Below are positions 1 through 9,457 of a DNA stretch of 64,000 nucleotides, piece after piece (within the stretch, counting starts at the first letter, position 1; each line of letters starts with the position of its first letter). The notes below the pieces were generated by a model, which was given only the letters and a program-made list of their open reading frames with translations, was not told the origin of the DNA and did not search any database. The DNA is taken from positions 186,001-250,000 of the forward strand of contig CAJNDS010001369.1 of assembly GCA_905221605.1 (NCBI GenBank), read 5' to 3'. Source of the stretch: Symbiodinium natans (lineage: Eukaryota > Sar > Dinophyceae > Suessiales > Symbiodiniaceae). A program made the translations under genes and the position numbers.

Positions 1-1230
1 GCCAGGCCGTCCGAGGCTCCGGGCCAAAGACGTTGGCCCGGAGTGGCTAGAGTCCAGTGGAGGAAGCAAAGGCTCAGCCTTCACCGCGCTGAAGATGGAC
101 GTCAGGAGCCCCAAACGTGCAGAGTCTTGTAGCAGAGCGCTTGGCTCAGTATGCATGCAGTCCAAGAGGAAGACCGAGAGCCCAAAACGCCCACGTGACA
201 TGGCAGAGAGTGCCGGGCCTGATCTTTGAAGGCTTTGCAGCAAAGGGACCGAGCCTGAGGCCACATGGTCCAGGAGCAGCAACACAAAGCCCGGGCGGGC
301 AAGGGATTGGGGCGGCGGCAGGGAGCCAAAAGTAACCATGTCCAATACAGGCGTGCAGAGCCCAAAGCTGACACGACCTGAGGCAAGCGAAGCGAGCCCG
401 GCACGTGCCAGGCTTTGGAAAGGTGACGGGGAACCTGCGTGCTCACAATCAAGAGTGGACATGGAGGACTCCATGCGGGCCAGACCAAACACCGACGACA
501 CGCTGCCACCTCGCACATAATTTCTTGGGGACATGGGAAGGCCCGATCGCAAGTGGTCAAACAACAGCGCCAGTGAGTCGGACCTCGCCATGCTCCATGC
601 TGGCACAGGAGACTCCGTTTTGCCAAGGCTTTGCAAGAACAAGAAGAAGCCCAGTGTCAGGTAGTCAAGCATTGGCGTCAAGAGTCCAGATCTGGTGATG
701 CCGGATGCAAAGAAGGGCAAGTCGAGGAGAGCGAAGCTGTGCAGGGACGGGGCTGAGCCACCACTGATGAAATCCAGTGCCGGCAAGCTGGCTCCGAGAC
801 ATACCATGCCGTAAAGGGACAAAAGCGGGCCCGTGCGAGCGAAACCTCGCACAAATAGGAGGGCTTCAAACTGTGAGAAGTCAAAGACCAAAGATGAAGA
901 GCCGCAGCAGCCCATGCCAAACGCAGAAGGCACAGGACCTGGGCAGCCAGAGCTGTGTAACGGCAGCGCAAAGTCGATCTCCGCAACGCCCAAGATCAAA
1001 GCTAGCAGGTCCAAACGGCCGATCCCAAATGCCGGGGGGGCGGACCCTGAACGGGACATGCTGCGAACAAGCAAGGGAAGCCCCATGTAGGAACTGTCCG
1101 AGACTGGAGGCGGTACACCCAAGCAGCCCAGTCCAAACGCTGGCAGAGCCAAGTCAGCGTGACCAATAGAACGCACAAGCATCATGCTTCCAGATTGAGT
1201 GAAGTCCGGCACAAGAGCCGAAAACTCAAA
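1..1230 (-). CDS. repeat-protein reading frame, partial at left edge
   Basis: I read this frame codon by codon and found no TAA, TAG or TGA in 410 codons. The 12-residue periodicity is clear throughout, for example a c unit beginning RSIGH near 1,170 and an a unit beginning FGLGC near 1,130. It follows directly after the TGA at 1231-1233 and has no ATG near its upstream end. It therefore continues the frame of the neighbouring repeat ORF rather than starting a separate gene. The 3' end lies outside the window. Whether it is translated is unknown. Confidence 0.5.
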
Positions 1231-2979
1231 TCATGACAAGCCGGAGGCTGACAAAGCGGCTCCAAGTCTAGCAAGGGCCTTCACCAGAAGCGGGACATCT
1301 GCATGCATACTATCCGGTACCGGCATGCTAAGTCCCATTCTCAGCGTGCCAGAGAGCAGCAACAACAAGCCGAAGGTGGCCATGCTACGAAGGGATGACG
1401 TAGGATCAGGACTTGCGCAATCCAACACGGCAAGAGATGCTCCAAACCAGGCGATGCCGAACGAAAGTACCAAGGTGTCAGGCCAAGCAGAATTGCGCAT
1501 CAAAGCCGAAGAACCTGGGTGTTGCCCGTCAAGCAAGAGAGACAAGGAGCCAAGCCGGATGCTTGCAGAGGCCGGAAATGGCAGCCCTTGCCGTGCAAGG
1601 CTGTGCATCGACTGCGGTGGCGCGAGCTGTAGGAAGTCCAAGACCGAAATCAAAGCACCGAAGCGGCTCTGACCGGAGGCCGCCAAAACGGATCCAGGGC
1701 AACCAAAGCTTTGCGGCAGCGTTATCGGTCCGGGCTGTAAGAGGTCCAAGGCAGAGATGGAGGGGTCAAAGCAAGCTGCACCAGATGCCGGCATTGAGGC
1801 CTCCATCGTTCCGAAAGATCTCATCAACAGCAAACTCCCGGAGTCTGAAGGATCAAGTGCAAGCAGCAGCAAGCCGAAGCATCCTGCACCCAGCACAGGC
1901 ACCAGCAGGCTTGGCCTTGCAAGACTTTGCATGGGCAAAGGAAGGCCCATGGTCTCGCTGTCCAAGATAGAGGAGGGCAGGCCAAAGCGCAGCATGCCGA
2001 AGATCAGCGGCAACACATCACATCGAGCCATGTTTCTGGCTGGCAAGGCCGGGTCTGAGGACGCATGGTCCGGAGCTAACAGTGAGAAGCCCAAGCGGAC
2101 GATGCCATACGCAGAAATCAGAAAGCCGGTGCATGAAGAGGTCTTTACGGAAGGCACCATGCCTGGGTGAATGAAGTCTGACACCAACAGCAACAGAGCA
2201 AGACGCGCCAACCCGTATGCTGGCAAAAGCAAGCCAGAGCACGCAGAGTTGCGCAATGGCGTCAACAGCCCAAGATGAACAAGGTCCGGCACCGACAGTG
2301 GCAGTCCAACCCGTGCCACACCGTAGACAAATACGAACAAGCCGAGTCTGCAGAAGGTCTGCGATGGCATAATGGGACCCGGATGAATGAAGTCTAGCAC
2401 TGAAGGCAGAGATTCTGACCGGGACATGCCGAATACCAAAAGAGGGAGTTCAGCCCGCATGAGGGTACGAGTAGGCAAGGATAGGTCAGTGTGTATGAGA
2501 TCAAGGGCAGGGGGCGGTAACCCTGATCGTGCTAGACCATAGGCGGGCATCGAGGAGCCCACACGCACAAGAGATCTCAACAACAAGCCTGACTCCAAGT
2601 GGACAGAATCCGAAGCCGGCGAGGACGATTCCAATCTGGTCAAGCCGAAAACCAAAGGGGGGAGGCCAGTGCAACAGAAGCTCCGTACTGAAATTAAGCT
2701 GTCCACCTGAACGTGGTCCAAGGCAGAGAGTGATGATCCCAGACAGCTGATCCCGTAGGGTGAAATGGCGACTTCCAGACAGCAGAATGCTTGCAGAGAC
2801 ATGGGCGAGCCGAAGGTGGCAAAATCCAGCATCAAAAGGGGTAGGTCAGGTCGCACTAGCCCATAAGCAGAAGGCGGCAGGCCTGACCATGCAAAGGTTT
2901 GTGGCGGCAAAGAAGGGCCAATGTTCATAGAGTCTGGGACGGGTAGCAAGCTGCCCATGGTGACCAGGCCAAATGCCAA
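1231..2979 (-). CDS. repeat protein ORF, 582 codons
   Basis: This is an uninterrupted run of about 48 twelve-residue units between an in-frame TAG at 2995 and a TGA at 1231. Both stops sit on the fifth codon of a unit. The first possible start after the upstream stop is a TTG at 2979, so the true start is probably elsewhere or upstream of the stop. The composition is Leu, Ser, Pro and Gly rich, with one Arg, Cys or His near the middle of most units. There is no signal peptide or recognised domain. The frame is identical to that of the 1-1230 segment. Confidence 0.5.
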   Translation of the reverse strand: MAFGLVTMGSLLPVPDSMNIGPSLPPQTFAWSGLPPSAYGLVRPDLPLLMLDFATFGSPMSLQAFCCLEVAISPYGISCLGSSLSALDHVQVDSLISVRSFCCTGLPPLVFGLTRLESSSPASDSVHLESGLLLRSLVRVGSSMPAYGLARSGLPPPALDLIHTDLSLPTRTLMRAELPLLVFGMSRSESLPSVLDFIHPGPIMPSQTFCRLGLFVFVYGVARVGLPLSVPDLVHLGLLTPLRNSACSGLLLPAYGLARLALLLLVSDFIHPGMVPSVKTSSCTGFLISAYGIVRLGFSLLAPDHASSDPALPARNMARCDVLPLIFGMLRFGLPSSILDSETMGLPLPMQSLARPSLLVPVLGAGCFGLLLLALDPSDSGSLLLMRSFGTMEASMPASGAACFDPSISALDLLQPGPITLPQSFGCPGSVLAASGQSRFGALISVLDFLQLAPPQSMHSLARQGLPFPASASIRLGSLSLLLDGQHPGSSALMRNSAWPDTLVLSFGIAWFGASLAVLDCASPDPTSSLRSMATFGLLLLLSGTLRMGLSMPVPDSMHADVPLLVKALARLGAALSASGLS

Positions 2980-2994
2980 CAGCGGAAAGCCTAG

Positions 2995-3258
2995 CTAGGC
3001 AAAAGACTGCAGCAATGTCGTCAGGTCAATAGAGCTGGAGTCCAACAGAAGAACCGATAGATCGAGCCTAGACAAGCCATACACAAAGGTCGAAGGGTCA
3101 GAACGAGCCAGCGACCTCAACGGGAGCGCGCTGCCGGTGTTGGCGGAGTCTGGCGCTGGCAGTGGGAGTCCCGACTTCGAAAGCCCGTAGGCCGGAGGCG
3201 ATGCATCCAGACGGACCAAGGACTGCAGCAGAAGAGCCTTGGATGGGCAAAGAACTTC
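2995..3258 (-). CDS. most 5' remnant of left repeat segment
   Basis: About 87 codons of repeat lie between a TAG at 3259 and the TAG at 2995. The upstream twenty codons lose the 12-residue pattern, so the repeat proper begins near 3,240. It is in frame with the 1231-2979 ORF. It is too short to judge alone, and its value is in marking the edge of the left segment. Confidence 0.35.
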   Translation of the reverse strand, partial: EVLCPSKALLLQSLVRLDASPPAYGLSKSGLPLPAPDSANTGSALPLRSLARSDPSTFVYGLSRLDLSVLLLDSSSIDLTTLLQSFA

Positions 3259-3419
3259 CTAACTCACACTGTGGATTGAACCCTTCGCTACATGAGTAGG
3301 ATTATGATCGACGGCACTAGCATGCACACTAGCAGCTGTCAGAAAACCCCTACGTGGTGAGACATGGTGCAGAAACTTACAGAACGGATCTACTCCAATC
3401 ATTACTCTACTCTTGAGTC
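3241..3419. other. non-repeat spacer between the two array segments
   Basis: This stretch interrupts the array and has none of the 12-codon pattern. The unit phase is 26 modulo 36 on its right and 7 on its left, a 17-bp offset. The upstream repeat frame leaves the pattern and stops at a TAG at 3407. The reverse strand contains GTAAGT near 3,380 and a TTAG near 3,260. These could be read as an intron, but the stop at 3407 lies before the donor. Confidence 0.6.
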
Positions 3420-6313
3420 TTGTGCTGCCAAGGAGCGAAGCCCATCTTCACGAGGTCCAGCACCGACGTCGGAGATCCCAACCGGGACAGGCCGGAGGTC
3501 GACGAGGAAGGGCCCGTTTGGACGAAGCTGTGGGGCAACATTGGCAATCCTATCGAGGCGCAGTCAAGCATCGACGAGGAAGACCCCGACCTTGCCAAGC
3601 CAAAGGCGAATGGCGTGAGGCCCGAACGCATGAGGGACTGCAGTGGTGTGGATGGGCCGAAGACGACTGAGTCGGGCGCAGGCAGTAGCAGCTCTGGCCA
3701 AGACACTCCGTAGACCAGCATTGAGAATCCCGTGTGCACAGAGCTTCGCAGAGAAAGCAAAGGTCCCGGGCATGCCATGTCCAAGATTAACAGGCTCAGG
3801 CCAGGCACGGACACGCCGTACGCAAGGAGCGTAGAGTCAAGACACAAGGAAGACCTCAAAAACGTTGCAAAGCCCGAGTTAATAAGATCTGGCACCACCA
3901 AGCTGGAGCCTGACCAGGACAAGCCATACACAAGCATTAAAGGACCAAAGCACATGGGTGACCTGAGCAGCATGGTGAAGTCTGTGGACACAAAATCCAG
4001 CACCAGCAGGATGGAACCTAAAGCGGAGAAGCCGGAGGCTGGTGTGAATGGACCCAATCGCATAAGGCTTCTTGAGAGCAGCAACAGGCCACATTCTGCA
4101 AAGTCTGATGTTAGGAGTGACGCCTCCGGACAAACCAGGCCATAGGTCGGTGGCAATGGTCCTGGCTGCGCAAAGGAACGCAGAAACGATGCCAGGTCAG
4201 TGTGGATGGGGTCCAGGGTCGGCGGAGGGCTGCCAAGGCGGCTTGTGCCATAGGCTGGGATGGAGAAGCCCAGCCAAACGAGACTTCGACATAGCATGGG
4301 CGGGCCAGGGTTGATGAAGTCCGGTACAGACAACAGCGGGCCCGTGCGTATCACCCCATAGGCCGGCAAGCTGGGTTCGGGACGTGAGTAGCCGCGAAGT
4401 AACATGGCACTGTCCGGGTGAGCGTGGTCTGGCAAGAGCGGGAGCGGGCCCAAGCACAATAGGCCGTAAACCGACAGCGTTGGCCCCGAACATCCATGGC
4501 AATGTGACAACAGAGAAGGGTCAGGATGGGCAAGATCAGGTGCAGACATCAAAAAACCAAGTCTGCATAGACCGTATGCCAACAACAGCGAGTCCACCCT
4601 TGCAGGGCTGTGCAGGGAAGTCATGGAACCAGAATGGCAAAAGTCGGGGACGGACAGCAAACTTGCCAGCCTGGAAACGCCGAAGGCTAAAAGCATTGGA
4701 TCGGTGCATGCGGAAACCTGCAGGGGCATGAACAATCCCATGTGCACGTAGTCCAGGATGAGCAGGAAAGGCTCGAGATGCGTGCATCCATACACGAAGA
4801 GCGCAACTTCGAGGCGAACGGATGACCTTGAAGATGAGGCGCTGTCCGAGCAAGCGAAATCCAGCACAGACATGCTCGAGCCCAACCAAGCGATGCCGAA
4901 GGCCAGCATTGGCAAGTCCAGGCAAGCGAAGGCACGGGTCGGTGTCAGTGGCTCAGACTCAGCAAAGTCCAGCACAAGTAGCAAGAGATCAGGGCGCACG
5001 ATGCCATAGGCCGACAAGACCAAGCCCAACCAAACAAGTCCGCGAGTGGGCGGAGCACTGCCAAGGTGTGCAAAGTCCAAGAGCAGCAAGGACAATCCCA
5101 AGCAGTTCAGGCCGTAGGCCAGCAAGGACAGACCCAAACACAAAAAGCTGCGCAGCAAGATGGATGGCTCGGCATTGATGAAATCAGGGATGAACAGCAA
5201 CGGGCCCGAAAAACTCATCCCGTACACAGGCATCGTCGGCTCTAGCCGCAAGAGGCTATGGAGTGACGTTGTAGACTCTGGCTGGATGAGGTCCAGCGCA
5301 AGCATCGACGGACCAGGTGTTGAGATGCCATAAACGAAGATCGACAGGCCTGGTTGGCAGAAGCCGTGCACAGAGGGGGACAAGCCGGGATCCGCAAGGT
5401 CGGGAGGCAGCAGGGGCAATCCGAGACACACGAGTCCGTACGCAGAGGGTGAGCTGCCCAAACAGATGACGCTGCGGAGGGACATGGGCAACTCAGAGTG
5501 GACGGAGTCTGGCACCAAAGGGGTTAGCCCGAGTCGAGTCAAACCATAAACAAGCAGCATCGAGTCAGGGCGGGCAGGCGATCTTGCAAGCAGCATCGAT
5601 TCGGGAGTCGAGGGATCCAATGGTGGCGGAGGCAAGCCGGGCGTTGACATGCCAGATGCGGGCAAAGAAAAGCCAAGCCTCAAAAAACTTCGGATTGGTA
5701 AAGGGCTGCCGGGGGCCGCAGGGTCCAACACCAGCAGAAAGAGGCCCAGGCACGCTACTCCATACATGAGCATGAATAAGCCGAGTCTCAGGGGCGTTCT
5801 AGGTGGCGTGGACAAGCCCGGTGACACAGGATCCGACGTCGATGTCAACGAACCTGACTTCACCAATCCAAAAGCTGGCAGGGGAGCGCCACAGTAGACG
5901 AGGGAGCGCGGCGGCAACAGAGAGCCCAGCGTGCAGGCATCCGAAACCGAAGGTGGCAACCCTGGCCAGCTCAGCCCATAGAGAGGCAGAAGCAGGCCCA
6001 TTCGCAGAAGGCCGTGCAAAGACATGAGGCTTCCCGAACACACCACGTCTGACACGGATGACAGCAGGTCCAGGCGAGAGATGCCAAAGGTTGGGAGAGG
6101 TAGGTCAAAGCGCGCGTGGCCTCTGGCAGAAAGTGAGAAACCAGTGTGGACGAGATCGAGCACCAGCAGTGAAGAGCCCGTGCGGGTCAAGCCATACACG
6201 AAAGGCGAGACATCGAGGTGGACAAAAGAATGGAGAGGCAAACTTGGGCCAAGTGATGTGACGTCAGGGATCGATGTCAAGGGACCTGAACGCGTCATTC
6301 CATAAGCCAGCAT
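3407..6313 (-). CDS. repeat protein ORF, 968 codons
   Basis: It starts at an ATG (6311-6313) inside an a unit and runs through about 80 units. It leaves the repeat pattern for its last dozen codons and ends at TAG 3407, the only stop in the array region that is not on the fifth codon of a unit. The upstream in-frame TGA is at 6326. The a-b-c order is regular throughout. The protein would be a Leu/Pro/Ser-rich solenoid-like polypeptide without any recognised catalytic domain. Expression is not shown by the sequence. Confidence 0.5.
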   Translation of the reverse strand: MLAYGMTRSGPLTSIPDVTSLGPSLPLHSFVHLDVSPFVYGLTRTGSSLLVLDLVHTGFSLSARGHARFDLPLPTFGISRLDLLSSVSDVVCSGSLMSLHGLLRMGLLLPLYGLSWPGLPPSVSDACTLGSLLPPRSLVYCGAPLPAFGLVKSGSLTSTSDPVSPGLSTPPRTPLRLGLFMLMYGVACLGLFLLVLDPAAPGSPLPIRSFLRLGFSLPASGMSTPGLPPPPLDPSTPESMLLARSPARPDSMLLVYGLTRLGLTPLVPDSVHSELPMSLRSVICLGSSPSAYGLVCLGLPLLPPDLADPGLSPSVHGFCQPGLSIFVYGISTPGPSMLALDLIQPESTTSLHSLLRLEPTMPVYGMSFSGPLLFIPDFINAEPSILLRSFLCLGLSLLAYGLNCLGLSLLLLDFAHLGSAPPTRGLVWLGLVLSAYGIVRPDLLLLVLDFAESEPLTPTRAFACLDLPMLAFGIAWLGSSMSVLDFACSDSASSSRSSVRLEVALFVYGCTHLEPFLLILDYVHMGLFMPLQVSACTDPMLLAFGVSRLASLLSVPDFCHSGSMTSLHSPARVDSLLLAYGLCRLGFLMSAPDLAHPDPSLLSHCHGCSGPTLSVYGLLCLGPLPLLPDHAHPDSAMLLRGYSRPEPSLPAYGVIRTGPLLSVPDFINPGPPMLCRSLVWLGFSIPAYGTSRLGSPPPTLDPIHTDLASFLRSFAQPGPLPPTYGLVCPEASLLTSDFAECGLLLLSRSLMRLGPFTPASGFSALGSILLVLDFVSTDFTMLLRSPMCFGPLMLVYGLSWSGSSLVVPDLINSGFATFLRSSLCLDSTLLAYGVSVPGLSLLILDMACPGPLLSLRSSVHTGFSMLVYGVSWPELLLPAPDSVVFGPSTPLQSLMRSGLTPFAFGLARSGSSSSMLDCASIGLPMLPHSFVQTGPSSSTSGLSRLGSPTSVLDLVKMGFAPWQHKTQE

Positions 6314-6325
6314 TGGGAACCCCGA

Positions 6326-8017
6326 TCAAAGGGAGGATTGCAGAAGCGAGACCGATCCGAGGTTGGAGTAATCCGACGTGGACGGAAATGAGCCCATCCT
6401 CATCATCCCGTAGGCCGACGAGAAGGATCCTGTTCTGGCGTGTGCTCGCAGAGGTGATGCCAAGTCCAAGTGGAGGGAATCTAGAACAGACGTTATGAGA
6501 CCAGTTCAGAAGATGCCGTATGCCAATGGACTCGGACCTAGGCATGCGAGCGTTTGCAAGAGCAAGGGCAAGCCGGGATGCGCTGAGTCCAGGACTGGAG
6601 GCAACAAACCTGAGCACACCATTCCGAAAAGCAGCGGCGACGGCTCAGCTCTCACGAGGCTGTGTGGCAACAACAGCAATCCTAGGTGGAGAAGGTCTGG
6701 TGGCAACATAAAACTGTCTAGGCACGTCATGCCAAAAGCAAGCGGAAAGGGGTCCATGCGCACAAATCCACGGGGTGGCAGCATCAAGCCCAAGCTAGCA
6801 AAGTCCGGGAGAGACAGAAACAACTCCAACCTTGTCAAGCCGGAGACAAGTGGCATGAGGCCCACCTGAGCAGGGCTTTGCACAAGCAAGGAACTGTCAA
6901 AAACACCGAGGTCCGACGCCGGAAGAGGTGACTCTAGACGTGCCAGGCCGAAGACAGACGGCGTGGGCTCGAGCTGAAAGAGTGATTGCAGTGGCATCAG
7001 GAGCCCGAGCTGAGCATAGTCGAGCGTTGCTAGAAAAAGGCCCGTGCATGAGATGCCATAAACAAGCAGGGGGAAACCAATTCACACAGAGCTCCTCAAC
7101 AGCAAGAACAAATCAAGGCACACAGGGTCAAGAGCCAGCAACGGAAAACCTGATTGGCTCGCGCCGTAAGCAGATGATGAGAAACCGATGCGCAGGTGAC
7201 CACGCAGCGGCAAGCTGAATTCAGTGTTCACAGAGTCCAATATCAGCAGTATCAGGTCCAAGCATGTCATGCCAAAGGCCGACAACGTCAGCCCGATTCG
7301 CAGGTGCGACCTTAAGAGCGGCGTGGAGCCTAAGTTCGCGTGGTCTGATGCAAGCAGAGGCAAACCAAGTCATGTCATGCCATACGCCGACATGAGGGAC
7401 TCAAGTCAGAAGGAACTTTGCAGAGGCGAGAAAACACCCAAATGCACCAAGTCCAAGGTGAGCAAGGAAAGCTCTGAACACGTCATTCCATAGGCCAAGG
7501 GTCCCAGCCCCGGCCGAGCAGCACCGCGGAGAGGCAGAAAGAGTCCTGGTTGGAAGTAGTCCAGTATGGGCGTTGAAGGTTCAAGTTTGCTCACGCCGTA
7601 AGCAGACGCTGGAAAACCAGGTCAGCAAGGGCCATGCAACAGCGTGGCCGGCCCAGTCTGGATGTGGTCAAGCACCGGCAAGGGCAATTCCAACCTTGAC
7701 ACACCAAAGGCTGATGGCGGTAAGCCAATGCGAGCGAAAGCACGGAGCAGCATCAGCAAGCCAAGGTGAACGCAGTCGAGGAGGGAGGAGGATGCATCCA
7801 AGCAAGTCATTCCATATGCAAGCAGCACTGGCTCGGACCTGGCGAGCCCTTGTGCTGGCAGCAATGACCCGGTGTGCATGTAGTCTGAAACTGGCAGCGG
7901 CGATCCGAGCCATGACAGACCATAGATAAGCAGCACAGGTCCTGTACAGAAAGGTCCCCGAAGTGACAGGCTGCTGTCCGGATGAATGGAGTCAAGTACC
8001 GGCATCAAGGAGCCTGG
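6326..8017 (-). pseudogene. repeat frame broken by closely spaced TGA codons
   Basis: The frame is shared with the flanking long ORFs but is cut by TGA codons at 6326, 6506, 7082, 7406 and 7622, with another at 8018. All are on the fifth codon of a unit, giving open pieces of 59 to 191 codons. Unit spacing is unaffected across every stop. The stops replace what is usually Arg at the YGM.R or RSF.R position. This is the densest run of stops in the left half of the array and suggests local loss of constraint if the array is coding. Confidence 0.6.
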
Positions 8018-9193
8018 TCATGACATGCCAGATGCAGGCAAAGCCAAACCAAGCCAGAAGGATGCTCTCAACAACAGCAGCAGGTCAAGCCCGACAAGGT
8101 CCAGAACAGACAGCAAGAAACCCAAGCAGGACAAGCCATAAGCAAGCGGCAAGAAGCCAGGGTGAGTGTAGCTCCGCGACAGCAGGAGCAGCCCTGGCTT
8201 CACAAAGTCCGTTGCAGGAGGAGGAAAGCCTGACCAGACCATGCCATAGACAGGGGGCATCGACTCCATCCGACTGGACGCATGCAAGAATAGCGATAAT
8301 TCTGTAGCCATCATGTCAAGAGCTGGCAAAGGTGACTCCAATCTGGCGATGCCAGATGTGAATATCAAGGAACCCAAACAGACAGGCATTTGGGCTGGGA
8401 GAGGTGACTCAATTTCGACGGAATCCAGCACTGACAACAAGGAGCCTATGCGCGTCAATCCATAGGCAGGTGGCAAAGATCCAAGCTGGGCAAGGCTACG
8501 CAGCAGCGGCAACGACCCAATTGTAATGAAGTCAGGAGGAGACAGAAGGCTTTCCAAGCGTGTCACTCCATAGACCAATGGGGGAAAGCCCACGCGAGCG
8601 TGCGAATGCACAGGCGAAAGAAAGCCAATGTTGATGTGATCCAAAGCAGGGGAGGGTGAGTCGGGCCTTGCCATGCCGTACACTGGAATTGGCAGGTCCG
8701 TGCGACTGAGCCCACGAAGCAGCAAGGGAGAGTCTATGTGCACGTAGTCGAGCACTAGCAGAAGGAAGCCAGGCTTCGTGAGTCCGTAGGCGAGCAACAA
8801 AAAGCCCGACCAAGCAAGAGAATGCAGGAACGATGAGGCATCCAAATATCCGCAGTCTGGTGAAAGCAGGCTGAAGCCCAGGCAGCTCATGCCGTACACC
8901 GAAAGCATGGGGCCAGCGTGAGCAAGAGTCCTTGGCAAAAGCACGAGGTCTGAATGAACGAAATCTAGGATTGGCATAAGCAAGCCGCAGCATGCGATGC
9001 CGTAGACCGGCGTCGAAGGCCCCACTTGCAAGAAGCTGCGAGGAAGCATCACCAACCCGAAGTGAGTGAGGTCCAACACGAGTGGCGACAGGCCTGAACG
9101 TGCGACTCCAAAGGCGAGAGGTGAAAGCTCAGCACGGAAGAACCCATGTGGCAACGACAAGAAGCCCATTTGCACGGAATCTGGCGCGAGCAA
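8018..9193 (-). CDS. repeat protein ORF, 391 codons
   Basis: This is open from just below the TGA at 9206 to the TGA at 8018 and comprises about 32 units with regular a-b-c order. The first start-like codon is TTG, so translation from here is doubtful. Several b units replace His with Asn, Val or Ser at codon five, showing how variable this position is. Confidence 0.45.
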   Translation of the reverse strand: MLAPDSVQMGFLSLPHGFFRAELSPLAFGVARSGLSPLVLDLTHFGLVMLPRSFLQVGPSTPVYGIACCGLLMPILDFVHSDLVLLPRTLAHAGPMLSVYGMSCLGFSLLSPDCGYLDASSFLHSLAWSGFLLLAYGLTKPGFLLLVLDYVHIDSPLLLRGLSRTDLPIPVYGMARPDSPSPALDHINIGFLSPVHSHARVGFPPLVYGVTRLESLLSPPDFITIGSLPLLRSLAQLGSLPPAYGLTRIGSLLSVLDSVEIESPLPAQMPVCLGSLIFTSGIARLESPLPALDMMATELSLFLHASSRMESMPPVYGMVWSGFPPPATDFVKPGLLLLSRSYTHPGFLPLAYGLSCLGFLLSVLDLVGLDLLLLLRASFWLGLALPASGMS

Positions 9194-9205
9194 GCTTGGT
9201 CCGAG

Positions 9206-9457
9206 TCACGTCATTCCAGATGCAGGTAAGGAGAGGCCCGAGTAGACATGCCCATGCGGTGGTGGCAAGCTGCCTGGATGAATGGAATCCAGGATCGGCA
9301 GCAAGAGGCCTGAACATGTCATCCCGTACGGCAGCAACAGGAACCCGAAGCAAGCGAGGCCACGCAAGGACAGCATGGGGTCGGGGCTTGCGAAGTCCAG
9401 CACAGGAAGGCTCAGGCCCATGCAGAACGTGCCATACACCAACAGTGCTGGGCCCGA
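9206..9457 (-). CDS. short repeat ORF between two TGA codons
   Basis: Seven units (84 codons) lie between TGA 9458 and TGA 9206, in the same frame and phase as both neighbours. Apart from the two stops nothing separates it from the flanking ORFs. Confidence 0.35.
   Translation of the reverse strand, partial: SGPALLVYGTFCMGLSLPVLDFASPDPMLSLRGLACFGFLLLPYGMTCSGLLLPILDSIHPGSLPPPHGHVYSGLSLPASGMT

Larger units (their letters stand above)
1..3258 (-). repeat. 36-bp/108-bp protein-like tandem array, left segment
   Basis: Read on the minus strand, this stretch is about 90 consecutive 12-codon units ordered as a-b-c triplets of 108 bp. The a units begin with Y/F-G, the b units with L/P-D-F and the c units with R/Q-S-F/L. 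The fifth codon of every unit starts at a plus coordinate equal to 7 modulo 36, checked from base 7 through 2995, so no net indel has occurred. The array is already in full register at base 1, so it continues outside the window. It ends at the TAG at 3259-3261. Confidence 0.93.

Noticed and set aside
3259-3380. Possible GTAAGT...TTAG intron joining the two array segments
   Set aside because: The upstream repeat frame already ends at TAG 3407 before the donor, so splicing would not join two open frames.
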